A stretch of DNA of 64,000 bases from Roseiflexus castenholzii DSM 13941 (GTDB taxonomy: Bacteria > Chloroflexota > Chloroflexia > Chloroflexales > Roseiflexaceae). Within the stretch, counting starts at the first letter, position 1. The number at the start of each line of letters is the position of its first letter. The notes under the pieces are model-generated. The model was given only the letters and a program-made list of their open reading frames with translations, made no database searches and was not told the origin of the DNA. Both the position numbers and the translations under genes were made by a program. The DNA lies in NCBI RefSeq assembly GCF_000017805.1, contig NC_009767.1, positions 4,071,001 to 4,135,000 of the forward strand, given 5' to 3'. Below are positions 17,059 through 26,715 of the stretch, in pieces.

Positions 17059-19842
17059 CTACGGCGCAGCGCCGGCGGGAAGAGGCGTCGGATCGCCCTC
17101 CTCGACATTGTACCCTTTATAGTCTGGATCGACTTCTTTTGCGCATGCCGGCGCACGCGCATCCTCACGGTTCATACACTCGGCAAAGGCGGTTGCAAAG
17201 CGCTGCGCTTCGGCAAGTTCCTTTTCGAGGCTTGCGCCCTTTTCCACCACGGCGCTAAGCGCCTTAAAGAACCAGTAGGGATCGGTGTGCTGGCTGTAGA
17301 TCACGTTAGCATCACCGGCGTTCTGCGACGGCATCGCCAGGGTTGCCCGCATCGCCTCGAACTGCGCGACTCGCTCCGGCGGCAACTGTTTGATGAATGC
17401 CTCAGATTGTGCGACCGAGCGGCGGGCGGGCATATCGCCATACGTCAGGGACGTGTCGCCGGAAAGGAACTTGATCCATTCCCAGCATGCCTGCGGTTGC
17501 TGCGTCCGCGCCGAGATGAACAGGCCCCGCAAAAACACTTCGCTCGACGGCACACCGGCGCCGCCGACCGGCAGTGGCGCAGCTCGAATGTCGCGTTCGA
17601 CCGGGGTCAGCGGCGCGGCAGTCGGCGCCGGTCCACCACCCGGTTCGAGCGGTTGAATCACGACCCCTCCCTGGAATGATTCAGGATACCCAAACCACAT
17701 CCCGACCCGACCGGATTGGACCAGTTCGTAGGAACGATCCCCGCCGCCAAAATCGTCGCGCCGATAGACGATGGTGAGCGGCGGCGCCACCTTGTGAACC
17801 ATGCTCAAATCGAGGTACCAGCGGATGGCAGCGATAGTCTTCGGATCGGTGTAGTTCGGGCGCAGGTCCTTGCCCTCGCCAACCATCAGGCGCGCGCCAA
17901 ATTGGTTGATGAAGAACAACAGGTCGGCTTGCGGACCTCCCAGCGGCACATACCCCCACCGCTGCTCGTTCCCTTCGCCTCTGGTCAACGCCTGCGCCGC
18001 CGCCAGAAAATCGTCCGGTTTCCAGTCGGCGCGCGGCGGTTGCACTCCCGCCGCCTCGAATGCGGCATGGTTGTAAATCAGGCTGCGCATATTGACCGCG
18101 TAGGGCAACCCGTAGATGCGCCCCTCGCGGCTGTACTGTGCCAGCGCCGCCGGGACGATGTCATCGCGCGGGAAGGTGGAGTCTGCCTCGATCAATGGGC
18201 GCAGATCGAGCAGAGCCGTTTCATCGTTGCCGGCGAGCGGACCGAACCAGAAAAAACAGTCGCTGGTCTGCGCCAGGGTGGCAGCCGTGACCTCCTTCAA
18301 GTCGGGCGTCCACTCGAACGGCTTCAACTGCACGAAGATGTCGGGACGCTGTTCGCGAAACGCGCGCGCGACGCGGCGCAGTTCGGTCGGATTGTACCCG
18401 TAAAGGCCAAACGTCACGGTTGTGGCGCCGGCCGGCGCTTCCTGCGGCTCCGGCGTAGCCACTACCACCGGATTGAGGTTTGGCTTCGGCGTTGGCGTGA
18501 GTTCCCGCTGCGCAATCGCTTCCTGCATCTGCCGCTGCGCTTCTGCCAGAGCCTGGCGCACATTCGCCTTTGGGTCGCCGGTGACCGTCGCAACTGCCTG
18601 ACTCAACGCCCCCATCACGGTATAATCGAACTGCTGGCTTGGCAGCGTCCCGCTGTTCTCTATCGCCCACCGGTACGCCTCAGCAGTCGGCGGATCGAGT
18701 TTGCTCCAGAACTCCGTCTGCTGCGCCACCGATTGGCGGGCAGGCAAACGCGACAATGGACCGAAACTTTGCTGGTCCTCGAGCGCCGGTTGGCGCGAGA
18801 GCCACTCGATCCAGCGCCAGGCGGCGTCGGGGTGCGCTGTGCCGCCGCTGATGATGAACCCTTCGGTTGAGCTGAAGAAGGGATCGAGAATGGCATTCTT
18901 CGGGAATGGCGCACGACCGACCGGAAAATCCGGCGTCCAGGGCGAGCCATCGTCGTTGCTGATGTAGGACATGTCGCTCCAGAGTGCGACCCGCCCTTCG
19001 CGCGCCAGGCGCGTGGGATCGTCAGAAGCGGCGTCGCGCGCATAGGGTGCGACCAGCACACCCGCGCGATACCATTCCTGGATGCGCTCGACTGCTGCAA
19101 TATACTCCGGCGCAGTGAGATCCGTCTCTTCCGCGACGACCGTTAGTGGATTGATCCCCTGTTTTTCGAGCAACCCCAGGAGCGGCAGCAGACCATTGGT
19201 TGGTTCCATAAACCCGTAGGTGAGGGTCGTCAGACCGCTGCGTTCGGTGAGACGCTCGGCGGCGGACATCAGATCATCCCACGTCCAGCCAGGGCGTGGT
19301 TCGGATAGATTGGCATTCTGAAACAAGGCGCGATTGTAGACGATCAGCGGCACGCCATGGTAGCGCGGTAGCGCCCAGACCCCGCCCTTCGCCGCGTAGC
19401 GCTCGATGGCGCCGGGGAAGAAGTCGTCGCGCTGAAACGCAGCGTCCGCGTCCATCAACGGTTTGAGGTCGAGCAGCAGCGGTGTGCCAAACGCTTCCGG
19501 CGTCAGCGCGAATGCGGGAGCAGTATCGGCGGCTGACACGATCCGCCGTAGAACATCGAGCGGATTGGTCGGTCCCTCGTTGCCCGGCTCGAACATCATG
19601 ATGTCATCGAGCGACACCAGCACAATTTTGATGTTGGGGTTCTCAGTCATAAAGCGATCCGCCAGCGGTTGATAGATGTTGCGCTCGTACTCCCACACCG
19701 CAAACGAGATCGTGACCGTCTCGCTCCCGCTCGTCGGCGTTACTCCGGGGACTGCCGGAGTCGCATTACCCGATGGTGGCGGCGCGCCGCACGATGCCAG
19801 CAGCACCGCCCAGAAGGTCAGAAGTATCCATACACGCTGCAT
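17059..19842 (-). CDS. Tandem-duplicated extracellular solute-binding lipoprotein
   Basis: 927 residues from ATG 19842. A signal peptide with lipobox LLASC anchors it outside the membrane. Two family-1 (sugar-type, MalE-like) binding domains follow one another: domain 1 begins ETVTISFAVWEYERNIYQPL and domain 2 begins TTVTFGLYGYNPTELRRVAR, separated by a helix and a Pro-rich linker (ELTPTPKPNLNP). Both have the family pattern: an Asp-rich LLDLKPLMDAD / LLDLRPLIEAD block, GVWALPRYHGVPLIVYN / GRIYGLPYAVNMRSLIYN, a TWDDL-like block and a C-terminal WxWIxxLS block. Fused tandem binding proteins are rare. No MalFG-type permease is adjacent; the neighbours are the adaptor/FtsX/ATPase genes, so it may serve that system or act as a sensor. 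Confidence 0.85.
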   Translation of the reverse strand: MQRVWILLTFWAVLLASCGAPPPSGNATPAVPGVTPTSGSETVTISFAVWEYERNIYQPLADRFMTENPNIKIVLVSLDDIMMFEPGNEGPTNPLDVLRRIVSAADTAPAFALTPEAFGTPLLLDLKPLMDADAAFQRDDFFPGAIERYAAKGGVWALPRYHGVPLIVYNRALFQNANLSEPRPGWTWDDLMSAAERLTERSGLTTLTYGFMEPTNGLLPLLGLLEKQGINPLTVVAEETDLTAPEYIAAVERIQEWYRAGVLVAPYARDAASDDPTRLAREGRVALWSDMSYISNDDGSPWTPDFPVGRAPFPKNAILDPFFSSTEGFIISGGTAHPDAAWRWIEWLSRQPALEDQQSFGPLSRLPARQSVAQQTEFWSKLDPPTAEAYRWAIENSGTLPSQQFDYTVMGALSQAVATVTGDPKANVRQALAEAQRQMQEAIAQRELTPTPKPNLNPVVVATPEPQEAPAGATTVTFGLYGYNPTELRRVARAFREQRPDIFVQLKPFEWTPDLKEVTAATLAQTSDCFFWFGPLAGNDETALLDLRPLIEADSTFPRDDIVPAALAQYSREGRIYGLPYAVNMRSLIYNHAAFEAAGVQPPRADWKPDDFLAAAQALTRGEGNEQRWGYVPLGGPQADLLFFINQFGARLMVGEGKDLRPNYTDPKTIAAIRWYLDLSMVHKVAPPLTIVYRRDDFGGGDRSYELVQSGRVGMWFGYPESFQGGVVIQPLEPGGGPAPTAAPLTPVERDIRAAPLPVGGAGVPSSEVFLRGLFISARTQQPQACWEWIKFLSGDTSLTYGDMPARRSVAQSEAFIKQLPPERVAQFEAMRATLAMPSQNAGDANVIYSQHTDPYWFFKALSAVVEKGASLEKELAEAQRFATAFAECMNREDARAPACAKEVDPDYKGYNVEEGDPTPLPAGAAP

Positions 19843-20457
19843 ATGCCTGCCTTTCCACAATTGCCGGAAGCCACGCCTGTTCAAGAGTTGGTCGAGCGCT
19901 GACGAAAAGATACGAGCGGTGCATCGCCAGGAGAACCAGAGTGAGGGACATGCGCGGTCTGGCAGCGTCATCACGCTGAACTGAACATCAGGATCGCACC
20001 TGCACCGAGACGCCAGACGAAGCGCTCCTCTCCGCCATGGGAAGCGCGCACAGCGCCTGATCCGCGAGCATTCCGTCTCAATCGGTGTAATCCGTGGTTC
20101 GCGCCATCCTCACGAGCAGAGACCTGCATTGTTGTGCAAACGCCGGTTATCGTTCTTAGTAAAGAGACACCATGTAGTATAGCCAGATATCCTTAATCTG
20201 CAATGATGCCAGACTGAGACAGTGCCGCAACGCCTTTCGTCAGTGCTTATCATCCCGCTACAGGACGATGGAAAAGCCGGAAAAGTTCCACAGGCGAGCA
20301 CAACATTCCTTCGTGCTCCGGGCAATGAGCGCTGTTCAACCCACACCCACGCCGTCGAGCACATCTGCGCACCGGCGCACCATATGCGCTGACTCCGTCC
20401 ACATTACAGCGCCTGCCGCGCTGGATAGCGCAGACCAGCGCAACGGTCGATGGGCGC
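19843..20457. other. Divergent intergenic region
   Basis: About 615 bases between divergent genes. I see no gene, no RNA fold I recognise and no repeat family member. It must hold the promoter of the tandem binding lipoprotein, which I cannot place. Confidence 0.4.
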
Positions 20458-20486
20458 TTGTCCGCATGGTGAGTCGCATCTATAAT
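20458..20486 (+). promoter_or_regulatory. Promoter of tricorn protease gene
   Basis: TTGTCC, a 17-base spacer and a perfect TATAAT. The start codon is 41 bases past the -10 box. Confidence 0.55.
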
Positions 20487-20526
20487 GGCATGTGTACGAC
20501 GCGCTGTAATATTAAAGGGACCGCCC

Positions 20527-23500
20527 ATGACTGACGATCGGTATGTTATCCGTCCCTACTTTCGCGCGCCCTCGATTGATCCCGCCGGCAGTCGTATCGC
20601 ATTCGTCTATGCAGGCGACATCTGGCTTGTTGATGTCAGCGGCGGGCAAGCCGAGCGACTGACCGCTCATCCTGCAAATCACATGCTGCCGCGCTGGTCG
20701 CCGGATGGTTCAGCCATCGCCTACACCTCATCTCGCACCGGACAGGGCGACGTGTATGTGCTGCCGCTCAACGGCGGCGAGGTGCGACGGATCACATATC
20801 ACGAGGCGCAGAGCGCCGTCGAGTGCTGGTCGCCTGACGGCGCTGCCATCTATTTCACCTCTCAACGCGAGCGCCAGGGCGCCGCGATCTATCGCATCGC
20901 CGCATCAGGCGGTACGCCGGTTCGCTGGATTGCACAACCATACGAGCGCCTCGGCACAGTCGCGGTTTCACCCTGTGGTCGCTGGCTGGCATTCAGCCTG
21001 ATGCGCGATCTGTGGTGGCGACGGGGACCGAATCCGTATGGCGGCGCAGAACTCTGGCTGGTATCGAATGCGCCTGACGCCGATGATTTCTTTCAATTGA
21101 GCGACGCGCCCGGTATGAATTACTGTCCCATGTGGTCGCCCGATAGTCAGTTGATCTTCTTTGTTTCTGATCGCGATGGAAGCGAAAATCTGTGGGTGGC
21201 GCCGCGAGAGGGAGGCGTCGCAGAGCGCATCACGGCATTCACCGACGGGCGCCTGCTCTGGCCCTCGATCAGCGCCGATGGCAGAATGATCGCATTCGAG
21301 CGTGATTTTGGCATCTGGACGCTCGATCTCGCTTCCGGTGCAACCACGCGCGTCCCGATTCAGGTGCGCCAGGATACCAAAGTGACGCCGGTGCGGGTGC
21401 AGACCTACACGCGCGATGCAGGTGAACTGGCGCTCTCGCCCGATGGAAAGAAAGTCGCCTTTACGGTGCGCGGGAAGATTTTCGCCGATTTTGCCGAAAA
21501 GGAAACGGAACGCGATCAGCGCCACGGGCCGGCCTATCGCATCTCGCACACGGCATTCCGCGATAGCGATATTGCCTGGTCGCCCGACAGCCGGCGCCTG
21601 GTCTATGTTTCTGATCGTCACGGCGACGAAGAAGTGTACTGCTACGATTTCCTCGCGCGCAGCGAAACCCGCCTGACGTTTGGAGCGAAACGTAAGAGCG
21701 CGCCTTGTTTCTCGCCTGATGGGCGCTGGATTGCATATGCAAGCGGTGATGACGAAATCCGGCTGATCGAGGTCTCAAGCGGAGAGGATCGCCCATTTAT
21801 TCGGGCATACTTTGTCTTTGGCGCATCGTTCGCCTGGTCTCCCGATAGTCGCTGGCTGGCATTCTGCGCTCAGGACGAACGGTTTTTCAGCAATGTGTAC
21901 GTGCAACATATCGAGGAAGAACAGGCGCATCAGATTTCGTTCCTCAGCAATCTCCAGGCGGCAGGACCGCTGTGGTCGCCTGATGGACGCTTTCTTGTCT
22001 TCACGACCGGACAGTATCGCGCCGAGTCGCAGATCGCGCGCATCGATCTGCAACCTCAACCACCGGTGTTCCGTGAGACGGAGTTCGAGCGGTTGTTTGA
22101 ATTGCACAAAAGTGATTGTCGGGACAAACAGACGGCTGGACCGCCATCCACAGTCGGACCGCCCCATACGCGCAGTGCAGACGCCGATCGTGAGCCACAA
22201 CCGATGGTTGTTCCTGTCATCGAACCGGATGATGAGTCCGACCGCGCTGCTCGTCAGCATAACGCGCCATCCAGGTTATCCAGATCCACGTCACCGAGCG
22301 AGATAACAATTGTGTTCAACGGTATCGAACGCCGGTTGCGCCTGTTGACGCCACCGCAAATGGATGCCATTGCATTGTGTATCAGCCCGGACGGACGCGA
22401 TCTCGTGTGCAGCGCCACCATTGCGGGGCGGCAGAATCTCTGGACATTGCCGCTTGATGAGCCGCGCGCCGGTCAGGGACCGCGCCAGTTGACCAGCACT
22501 CCGGGCACGAAATCGTGTGCCTGCTTCACACCTGATGGGAAACAGATCTATTTCCTTGATGGTGGAACCATCGCGCTGCGAAAGTTTCCGAAGGGAGAAC
22601 AGACGACGTTGCCCGTATCGGCTGAGGTGGTTGTCGATTTCACACAGGAAAAGCGGCAGATATTCGAAGAGTGCTGGCGGTTGCTGCGCGATTGCTTTTA
22701 CGATGAGCGCTTTCGCGGCATCGACTGGAAAACGATACACGACCGGTATGCGCCACTGATCCAGGGGGCGCAGACCCCTCCTGAAGTGTATCTCTTGATC
22801 AACCTGATGGTCGGAGAACTCCGTTCTTCACACGTTGGATTGTTCAGAAGCGACGGGAATGGCGGTCAGGACGGCTACCTCGGCATCACGCTCGATACCA
22901 TCGAATATCTGCGCAGCGGTCAATTCCGCGTTGCCGGGGTTATTCCCGACGGCCCGGCGGCAGTCGCCCACAATGGTGCGCTTCAACCCGGTGATGTGTT
23001 GCTGGCAGTCAATGGCGTCGCATTGAAACCGGAAACATCGCTCGATGCGTTGTTGCAACGCACGGCGGGCCAGCGGGTTATTCTGCGTGTGGTCAATCCT
23101 GCCGGCGAGCAGCGCGATGTCGAGGTGCGCCCCATCACGGCGGAACAGTATGACTGGTTGCGATACCGGGCATGGGTGCTTGAAAATGAACAGATCGTTC
23201 ATCGGGCGAGTAACGGGCGCATCGGCTATGTGCACATTCGTAAGATGAGTTACGATGCATACCAGCAGTTCCTGACCGATCTCGATGTCGAAATGCATAA
23301 CAAAGAAGGCTTGGTCGTCGACATCCGCTTTAACTCAGGCGGGCATACGGCAACGTTTATTCTCGATGTTCTGATGCGTCGCAGCGTTCTGTTCAGCGCC
23401 TTTCGCAATCGCTCTGTCGCCGATTCGTCGCATATCTTTGGCAATCGTGTGCTGAACAAGCCGACGGTGCTGGTGACGAACGAGGCATCGAGTTCTAATG

Positions 23501-23799
23501 CAGAAACCTTCAGCGAATCGTACCGTCGCCAGGGTCTGGGGAAGGTGGTCGGAAAACCAACGGCTGGCGCGGTTATCGGCACGTTCACTCGACTCCTGAT
23601 TGATGGGACATCGCTCCGGTTGCCGCAACTGCGGGTCACGACACCTGAAGGCGAAGAGCTGGAAGGGCGCGGTCGACCGGTAGACGTCGATGTGCCGCTG
23701 CGACTGGGGGAGTGGCGCTATGGGCGTGATGCTCAACTCGAGGCGGCAGTGCGCGTGTTGCTCGCCGATCTCGATGGGCCGGACCATCATATCGAATAG
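20527..23799 (+). CDS. Tricorn protease homologue
   Basis: 1090 residues from ATG 20527 (AAGGGA seven bases upstream). Domain order is that of tricorn: two beta-propellers made of WSPDG-type repeats (about 1-290 and 300-680), a helical C1 domain (~700-780), a PDZ domain (~775-870, GVIPDGPAAVAHNGALQPGD) and the C2 catalytic domain. Alignment by eye to tricorn gives Ser768-His769 (RSSHVG) for S745-H746, Ser990 (EASSSNAE) for the nucleophile S965, and Glu1046 for E1023. The residue after the nucleophile is Asn991 where tricorn has Asp966. Tricorn is a cytoplasmic giant protease that trims proteasome-type peptides. There is a hydrophilic, probably disordered insert at about 535-590 (propeller 2). 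The epimerase gene follows 45 bases later. Confidence 0.93.
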   Translation: MTDDRYVIRPYFRAPSIDPAGSRIAFVYAGDIWLVDVSGGQAERLTAHPANHMLPRWSPDGSAIAYTSSRTGQGDVYVLPLNGGEVRRITYHEAQSAVECWSPDGAAIYFTSQRERQGAAIYRIAASGGTPVRWIAQPYERLGTVAVSPCGRWLAFSLMRDLWWRRGPNPYGGAELWLVSNAPDADDFFQLSDAPGMNYCPMWSPDSQLIFFVSDRDGSENLWVAPREGGVAERITAFTDGRLLWPSISADGRMIAFERDFGIWTLDLASGATTRVPIQVRQDTKVTPVRVQTYTRDAGELALSPDGKKVAFTVRGKIFADFAEKETERDQRHGPAYRISHTAFRDSDIAWSPDSRRLVYVSDRHGDEEVYCYDFLARSETRLTFGAKRKSAPCFSPDGRWIAYASGDDEIRLIEVSSGEDRPFIRAYFVFGASFAWSPDSRWLAFCAQDERFFSNVYVQHIEEEQAHQISFLSNLQAAGPLWSPDGRFLVFTTGQYRAESQIARIDLQPQPPVFRETEFERLFELHKSDCRDKQTAGPPSTVGPPHTRSADADREPQPMVVPVIEPDDESDRAARQHNAPSRLSRSTSPSEITIVFNGIERRLRLLTPPQMDAIALCISPDGRDLVCSATIAGRQNLWTLPLDEPRAGQGPRQLTSTPGTKSCACFTPDGKQIYFLDGGTIALRKFPKGEQTTLPVSAEVVVDFTQEKRQIFEECWRLLRDCFYDERFRGIDWKTIHDRYAPLIQGAQTPPEVYLLINLMVGELRSSHVGLFRSDGNGGQDGYLGITLDTIEYLRSGQFRVAGVIPDGPAAVAHNGALQPGDVLLAVNGVALKPETSLDALLQRTAGQRVILRVVNPAGEQRDVEVRPITAEQYDWLRYRAWVLENEQIVHRASNGRIGYVHIRKMSYDAYQQFLTDLDVEMHNKEGLVVDIRFNSGGHTATFILDVLMRRSVLFSAFRNRSVADSSHIFGNRVLNKPTVLVTNEASSSNAETFSESYRRQGLGKVVGKPTAGAVIGTFTRLLIDGTSLRLPQLRVTTPEGEELEGRGRPVDVDVPLRLGEWRYGRDAQLEAAVRVLLADLDGPDHHIE

Positions 23800-23844
23800 C
23801 ATCCCTATCGCCTGGATCATTCGACAGTTCTGCGAGAGGACACC

Positions 23845-24897
23845 ATGAGTATCATTTGCGAGTCCTTTGGCGCTATCGACGGTCAGACGGTCGATCGTTT
23901 CACGCTGAGCAGCGACTCCGGCATCGAAGCGCAGATCATCACGTATGGCGGCGCGCTCGTGTCGCTCCGCGCTCCGGATCGTCATGGTCAACAGGGAGAC
24001 GTCGTCGTCGGTTTCGATACCCTGACCCCCTACCTGAACAATCCGGCATATATCGGCAGCCTGATCGGTCGTTTCGCAAACCGGATCGCCAATGGCGCCT
24101 TCTCGCTTGGCGGCACGACGTATCACTTGGCGCGCAACCATGGCGGGCATCACCTCCACGGCGGTCTCACCGGCTTCGATAAAGTCATCTGGCGGGCACG
24201 CCCCATTTCCGACGCCGCTGAACCAGCACTGGAACTGACATACTTCAGCCGCGACGGAGACGAAGGGTATCCGGGTAATCTGAACGTCACCGTAACGTAC
24301 ATGCTGACTGGTGATGGCGCGCTGCGCATCGATTATCTTGCGACGACCGACCGCGCCACGGTGGTCAATCTGACGCACCATGCGTATTTCAATCTGAGCG
24401 GCAGCGGAAATATTCTGCGCCATGAGTTGCAGTTGTTCGCCGATCATTTTTTGCCCGTTGACGCATCGCTGATCCCAACCGGCGAGATTCGCGCCGTGCA
24501 TGGCACGGTGATGGATTTCACCACGCCAACCCCAATCGGCGCTCGCATCCCCCATGATGATGAGCAGATTCGCCATGCTCTTGGCGGGTATGATCACACA
24601 TGGATCATCGACGGCGCCGCTGGCGCGTTGCGCCGCGCTGCGCGCCTCGTCGATCCGGCGAGCGGTCGCGTGCTCGATGTGCTGACCACGCATCCCGGTA
24701 TTCACCTGTATACCGGCAATTCCCTCGATGGAACACTGGTTGCGCGCAATGGACACGTGTTGACCAAACATGCCGCCCTCTGCCTGGAAACCCAGCACTT
24801 CCCCGATTCGCCGAACCATCCGCAGTTTCCTTCGACAATCCTCAAGCCTGGCGAGACGTACCGCCATATAACGGTCTTTCGCCTGTCGGTGGAATAA
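23845..24897 (+). CDS. galM: Aldose 1-epimerase (galactose mutarotase)
   Basis: 350 residues, normal for GalM. It interconverts alpha and beta anomers of galactose and glucose. Family marks: GGALVSLRAPDR early, GRFANRIANGAF (substrate Arg), NHGGHHLHGG, the catalytic acid His in NLTHHAYFNL, DHTWII, and the catalytic base Glu in CLETQHFPDSPNHP. AGAGGA precedes the ATG. Its TAA stop shares its last base with the left end of a repeat element (24897). Likely co-transcribed with the tricorn gene. Confidence 0.95.
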   Translation: MSIICESFGAIDGQTVDRFTLSSDSGIEAQIITYGGALVSLRAPDRHGQQGDVVVGFDTLTPYLNNPAYIGSLIGRFANRIANGAFSLGGTTYHLARNHGGHHLHGGLTGFDKVIWRARPISDAAEPALELTYFSRDGDEGYPGNLNVTVTYMLTGDGALRIDYLATTDRATVVNLTHHAYFNLSGSGNILRHELQLFADHFLPVDASLIPTGEIRAVHGTVMDFTTPTPIGARIPHDDEQIRHALGGYDHTWIIDGAAGALRRAARLVDPASGRVLDVLTTHPGIHLYTGNSLDGTLVARNGHVLTKHAALCLETQHFPDSPNHPQFPSTILKPGETYRHITVFRLSVE

Positions 24898-25067
24898 TAC
24901 CAATGACGATTGAAGATACCGCATGCTGGTCATTCCGAGCGCAGCGACGGGTCATGCCGCGCGCAGCGACGGGTCATTCCGCGCGCAGCGAGGAATCTCA
25001 GCGGGTCGCGCACGACCCCTCGCGCTGCTCAGGGTGACCATGCCGGATGGTCACAGGTCATTGGTAT
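24897..25067 (+). repeat. MITE-like element, copy A
   Basis: 171 bases with terminal inverted repeats ATACCAATGAC / GTCATTGGTAT. Inside are three roughly 22-base tandem units of the type CATTCCGAGCGCAGCGACGG. The first A is the last base of the galM stop codon. Same family as copies at 34258, 35711, 45025, 55490 and 59049. Confidence 0.85.
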
Positions 25068-25441
25068 AACTCCAGCGCAGAGACCTCGATGCCGCCCGAC
25101 AGTTCAGTGCCGGGTGGCATCGCATCCTGGGCGCTGCCGTATGCGCAGGCTGACGACGAACGTCACACCCGATGTCGTTCGCCAGGTTCCACCGGTGTGA
25201 AGCCTCCATCACTGTTCGCAGGCGCCTGACGGCCAGCACACTACTGAGTCGCAGCACTATCAAGGTCATCGCACTCACCGGCTGTATGTTTCTTCGATTG
25301 CATGGTCACACCCCTTGAAAGTGTGGTACTATACGCACATACCGACCGGTCATAGTATCTGGTAAGCTGGTGAGAAGCGTTTGATCCCGGTCATTGGCGA
25401 AACAGTGCCGGGGGCATGTGTGACGGAGGAGACAAGCGGAC
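25068..25441. other. Intergenic region
   Basis: 374 bases with no gene seen. It should carry the promoter of the small gene at 25442; around 25315-25335 there is TTGAAA and TACTATAC, but the spacing is wrong for a standard promoter. Confidence 0.35.
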
Positions 25442-25639
25442 ATGGATGCACTGACCCCGGACGAGCAGGAAATCCTTGATGGCCTCTTCGTGAAGTCGCA
25501 GATGCCTGGCTATGATCCGATGCTCGATACTACGGAAGAAGAACGTCGCATCGCCGCTAAATATATTGTGATCTGTTTACAGCAACTCGCGGCGCTGGGG
25601 ATACGCTCACAGATCGTTATCTCTGACAATAATGATTGA
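25442..25639 (+). CDS. Small acidic protein of unknown function
   Basis: 65 residues, starting MDALTPDEQEILDGL, with GGAGGAG about ten bases before the ATG. Composition is acidic, with a central helix-forming stretch (TTEEERRIAAKYIVICLQQLAALG). No family recognised. It ends six bases before the next gene, which has no ribosome site of its own, so the two look translationally coupled and may form a pair. Confidence 0.65.
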   Translation: MDALTPDEQEILDGLFVKSQMPGYDPMLDTTEEERRIAAKYIVICLQQLAALGIRSQIVISDNND

Positions 25640-25645
25640 CCCAGA

Positions 25646-26638
25646 ATGCTTGCCTTTCTACGCCGTTTGCTGAATAGCATCCGTCTTCCTCAACATGTCT
25701 CCCCGTTTTCGCTCCCGGTGCAGACGCCAGCATTGCCGGTTGAATCCATTTCTCCACGTGTGCTGATGATTGTCCACAACCCGCCGGTTTCGTCCGAGGG
25801 CAGGCGTCGCCTGACCGACATTTTTGGCTGGAATGACCCGGACCGCCTGGCGCGCCAGTATATTGCCGATCTGGAGTGGGCGAGCGGCGGATATGTGCGT
25901 TATCGCATTGTCGAACGTATCGACGCCGACTGGTTTCCACCCAAGATCGACGGGTTTTGCTACACCGGCGAAAGTTATGTATCCGCGTGGCGCTCGCGCC
26001 AGATGCACGAACCCGATCGGATCGACTACGAGGCGCAGGTTGCGGCGTTCGACCTGATCGGGCGCTACGAACGCGGCGAGATGGATGAGGTCTGGTTCTT
26101 TTCCTTCCCGTATGCCGGCGACTATGAATCGACGATGGTCGGGCGCGACGCATTCTGGTGCAACTCGCCGCCGGTGCCGAACACCGACCACTGCTCTAGA
26201 CGATTTGTCATTATGGCATTCAACTATGAGCGCGATGTTGATTGCATGCTGGAGAATTTCGGCCACCGCGTCGAGTCGATCATGAGCCGCGTGTTTGCCG
26301 GGCATCCGCCGGAACAGAATCTGTGGAACGTGTTCACCCGCTACGACAAAATCCACCCAGGGCAGGCGCACTGCGGCAATGTGCATTTCGCCCCCAACTC
26401 CGAGCGTGATTACGATTGGGGCAACCCGCGACCCGTCCTCAGCTATTGTGACGACTGGTTGACCTTCCCCGATATGCCGGGTCGCCCTCGTTGGGTCGAT
26501 TGCCGGGAATGGGGCGGCGGCGATATGCGCCTCCATCATCTCTGGTGGCTCAGCCATCTGCCACGGGTCGGCGGCGAAACGTTCGGGGTCAGCAACAACT
26601 GGTGGTCGTATGTCATCAATCCGAATCTGGTACCATGA
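25646..26638 (+). CDS. Conserved-looking protein of unknown function
   Basis: 330 residues, no function recognised. It has no clear signal peptide (the N-terminus LAFLRRLLNSIRLP is amphipathic). The sequence is rich in Trp, Tyr, His and Cys in a pattern expected of a conserved enzyme or binding domain: YIADLEWASGGYVRYRIVE, DGFCYTGESY, DEVWFFSFPYAGDYESTM, HCGNVHFAPNSERDYDWGN, CREWGGGDMRLHHLWW and a C-terminal NNWWSYVINPNLVP. It sounds like a carbohydrate-active or metal-binding fold, but that is only an impression. Coupled to the small gene upstream. Confidence 0.75.
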   Translation: MLAFLRRLLNSIRLPQHVSPFSLPVQTPALPVESISPRVLMIVHNPPVSSEGRRRLTDIFGWNDPDRLARQYIADLEWASGGYVRYRIVERIDADWFPPKIDGFCYTGESYVSAWRSRQMHEPDRIDYEAQVAAFDLIGRYERGEMDEVWFFSFPYAGDYESTMVGRDAFWCNSPPVPNTDHCSRRFVIMAFNYERDVDCMLENFGHRVESIMSRVFAGHPPEQNLWNVFTRYDKIHPGQAHCGNVHFAPNSERDYDWGNPRPVLSYCDDWLTFPDMPGRPRWVDCREWGGGDMRLHHLWWLSHLPRVGGETFGVSNNWWSYVINPNLVP

Positions 26639-26715
26639 CGTACCGGTAGTGAAAAGGACGACGGGTTGGTGATGATCCAGATGATGGCAGGGGATAATCT
26701 TTTGGGAGAACAATC

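Noticed and set aside
17716..18870. 384-codon plus-strand open frame
   Set aside because: Antisense to the tandem binding lipoprotein; Arg/Gln-rich composition typical of a shadow.
23335..24933. 532-codon minus-strand open frame
   Set aside because: Antisense to galM and the tricorn C-terminus, both with complete catalytic motifs.
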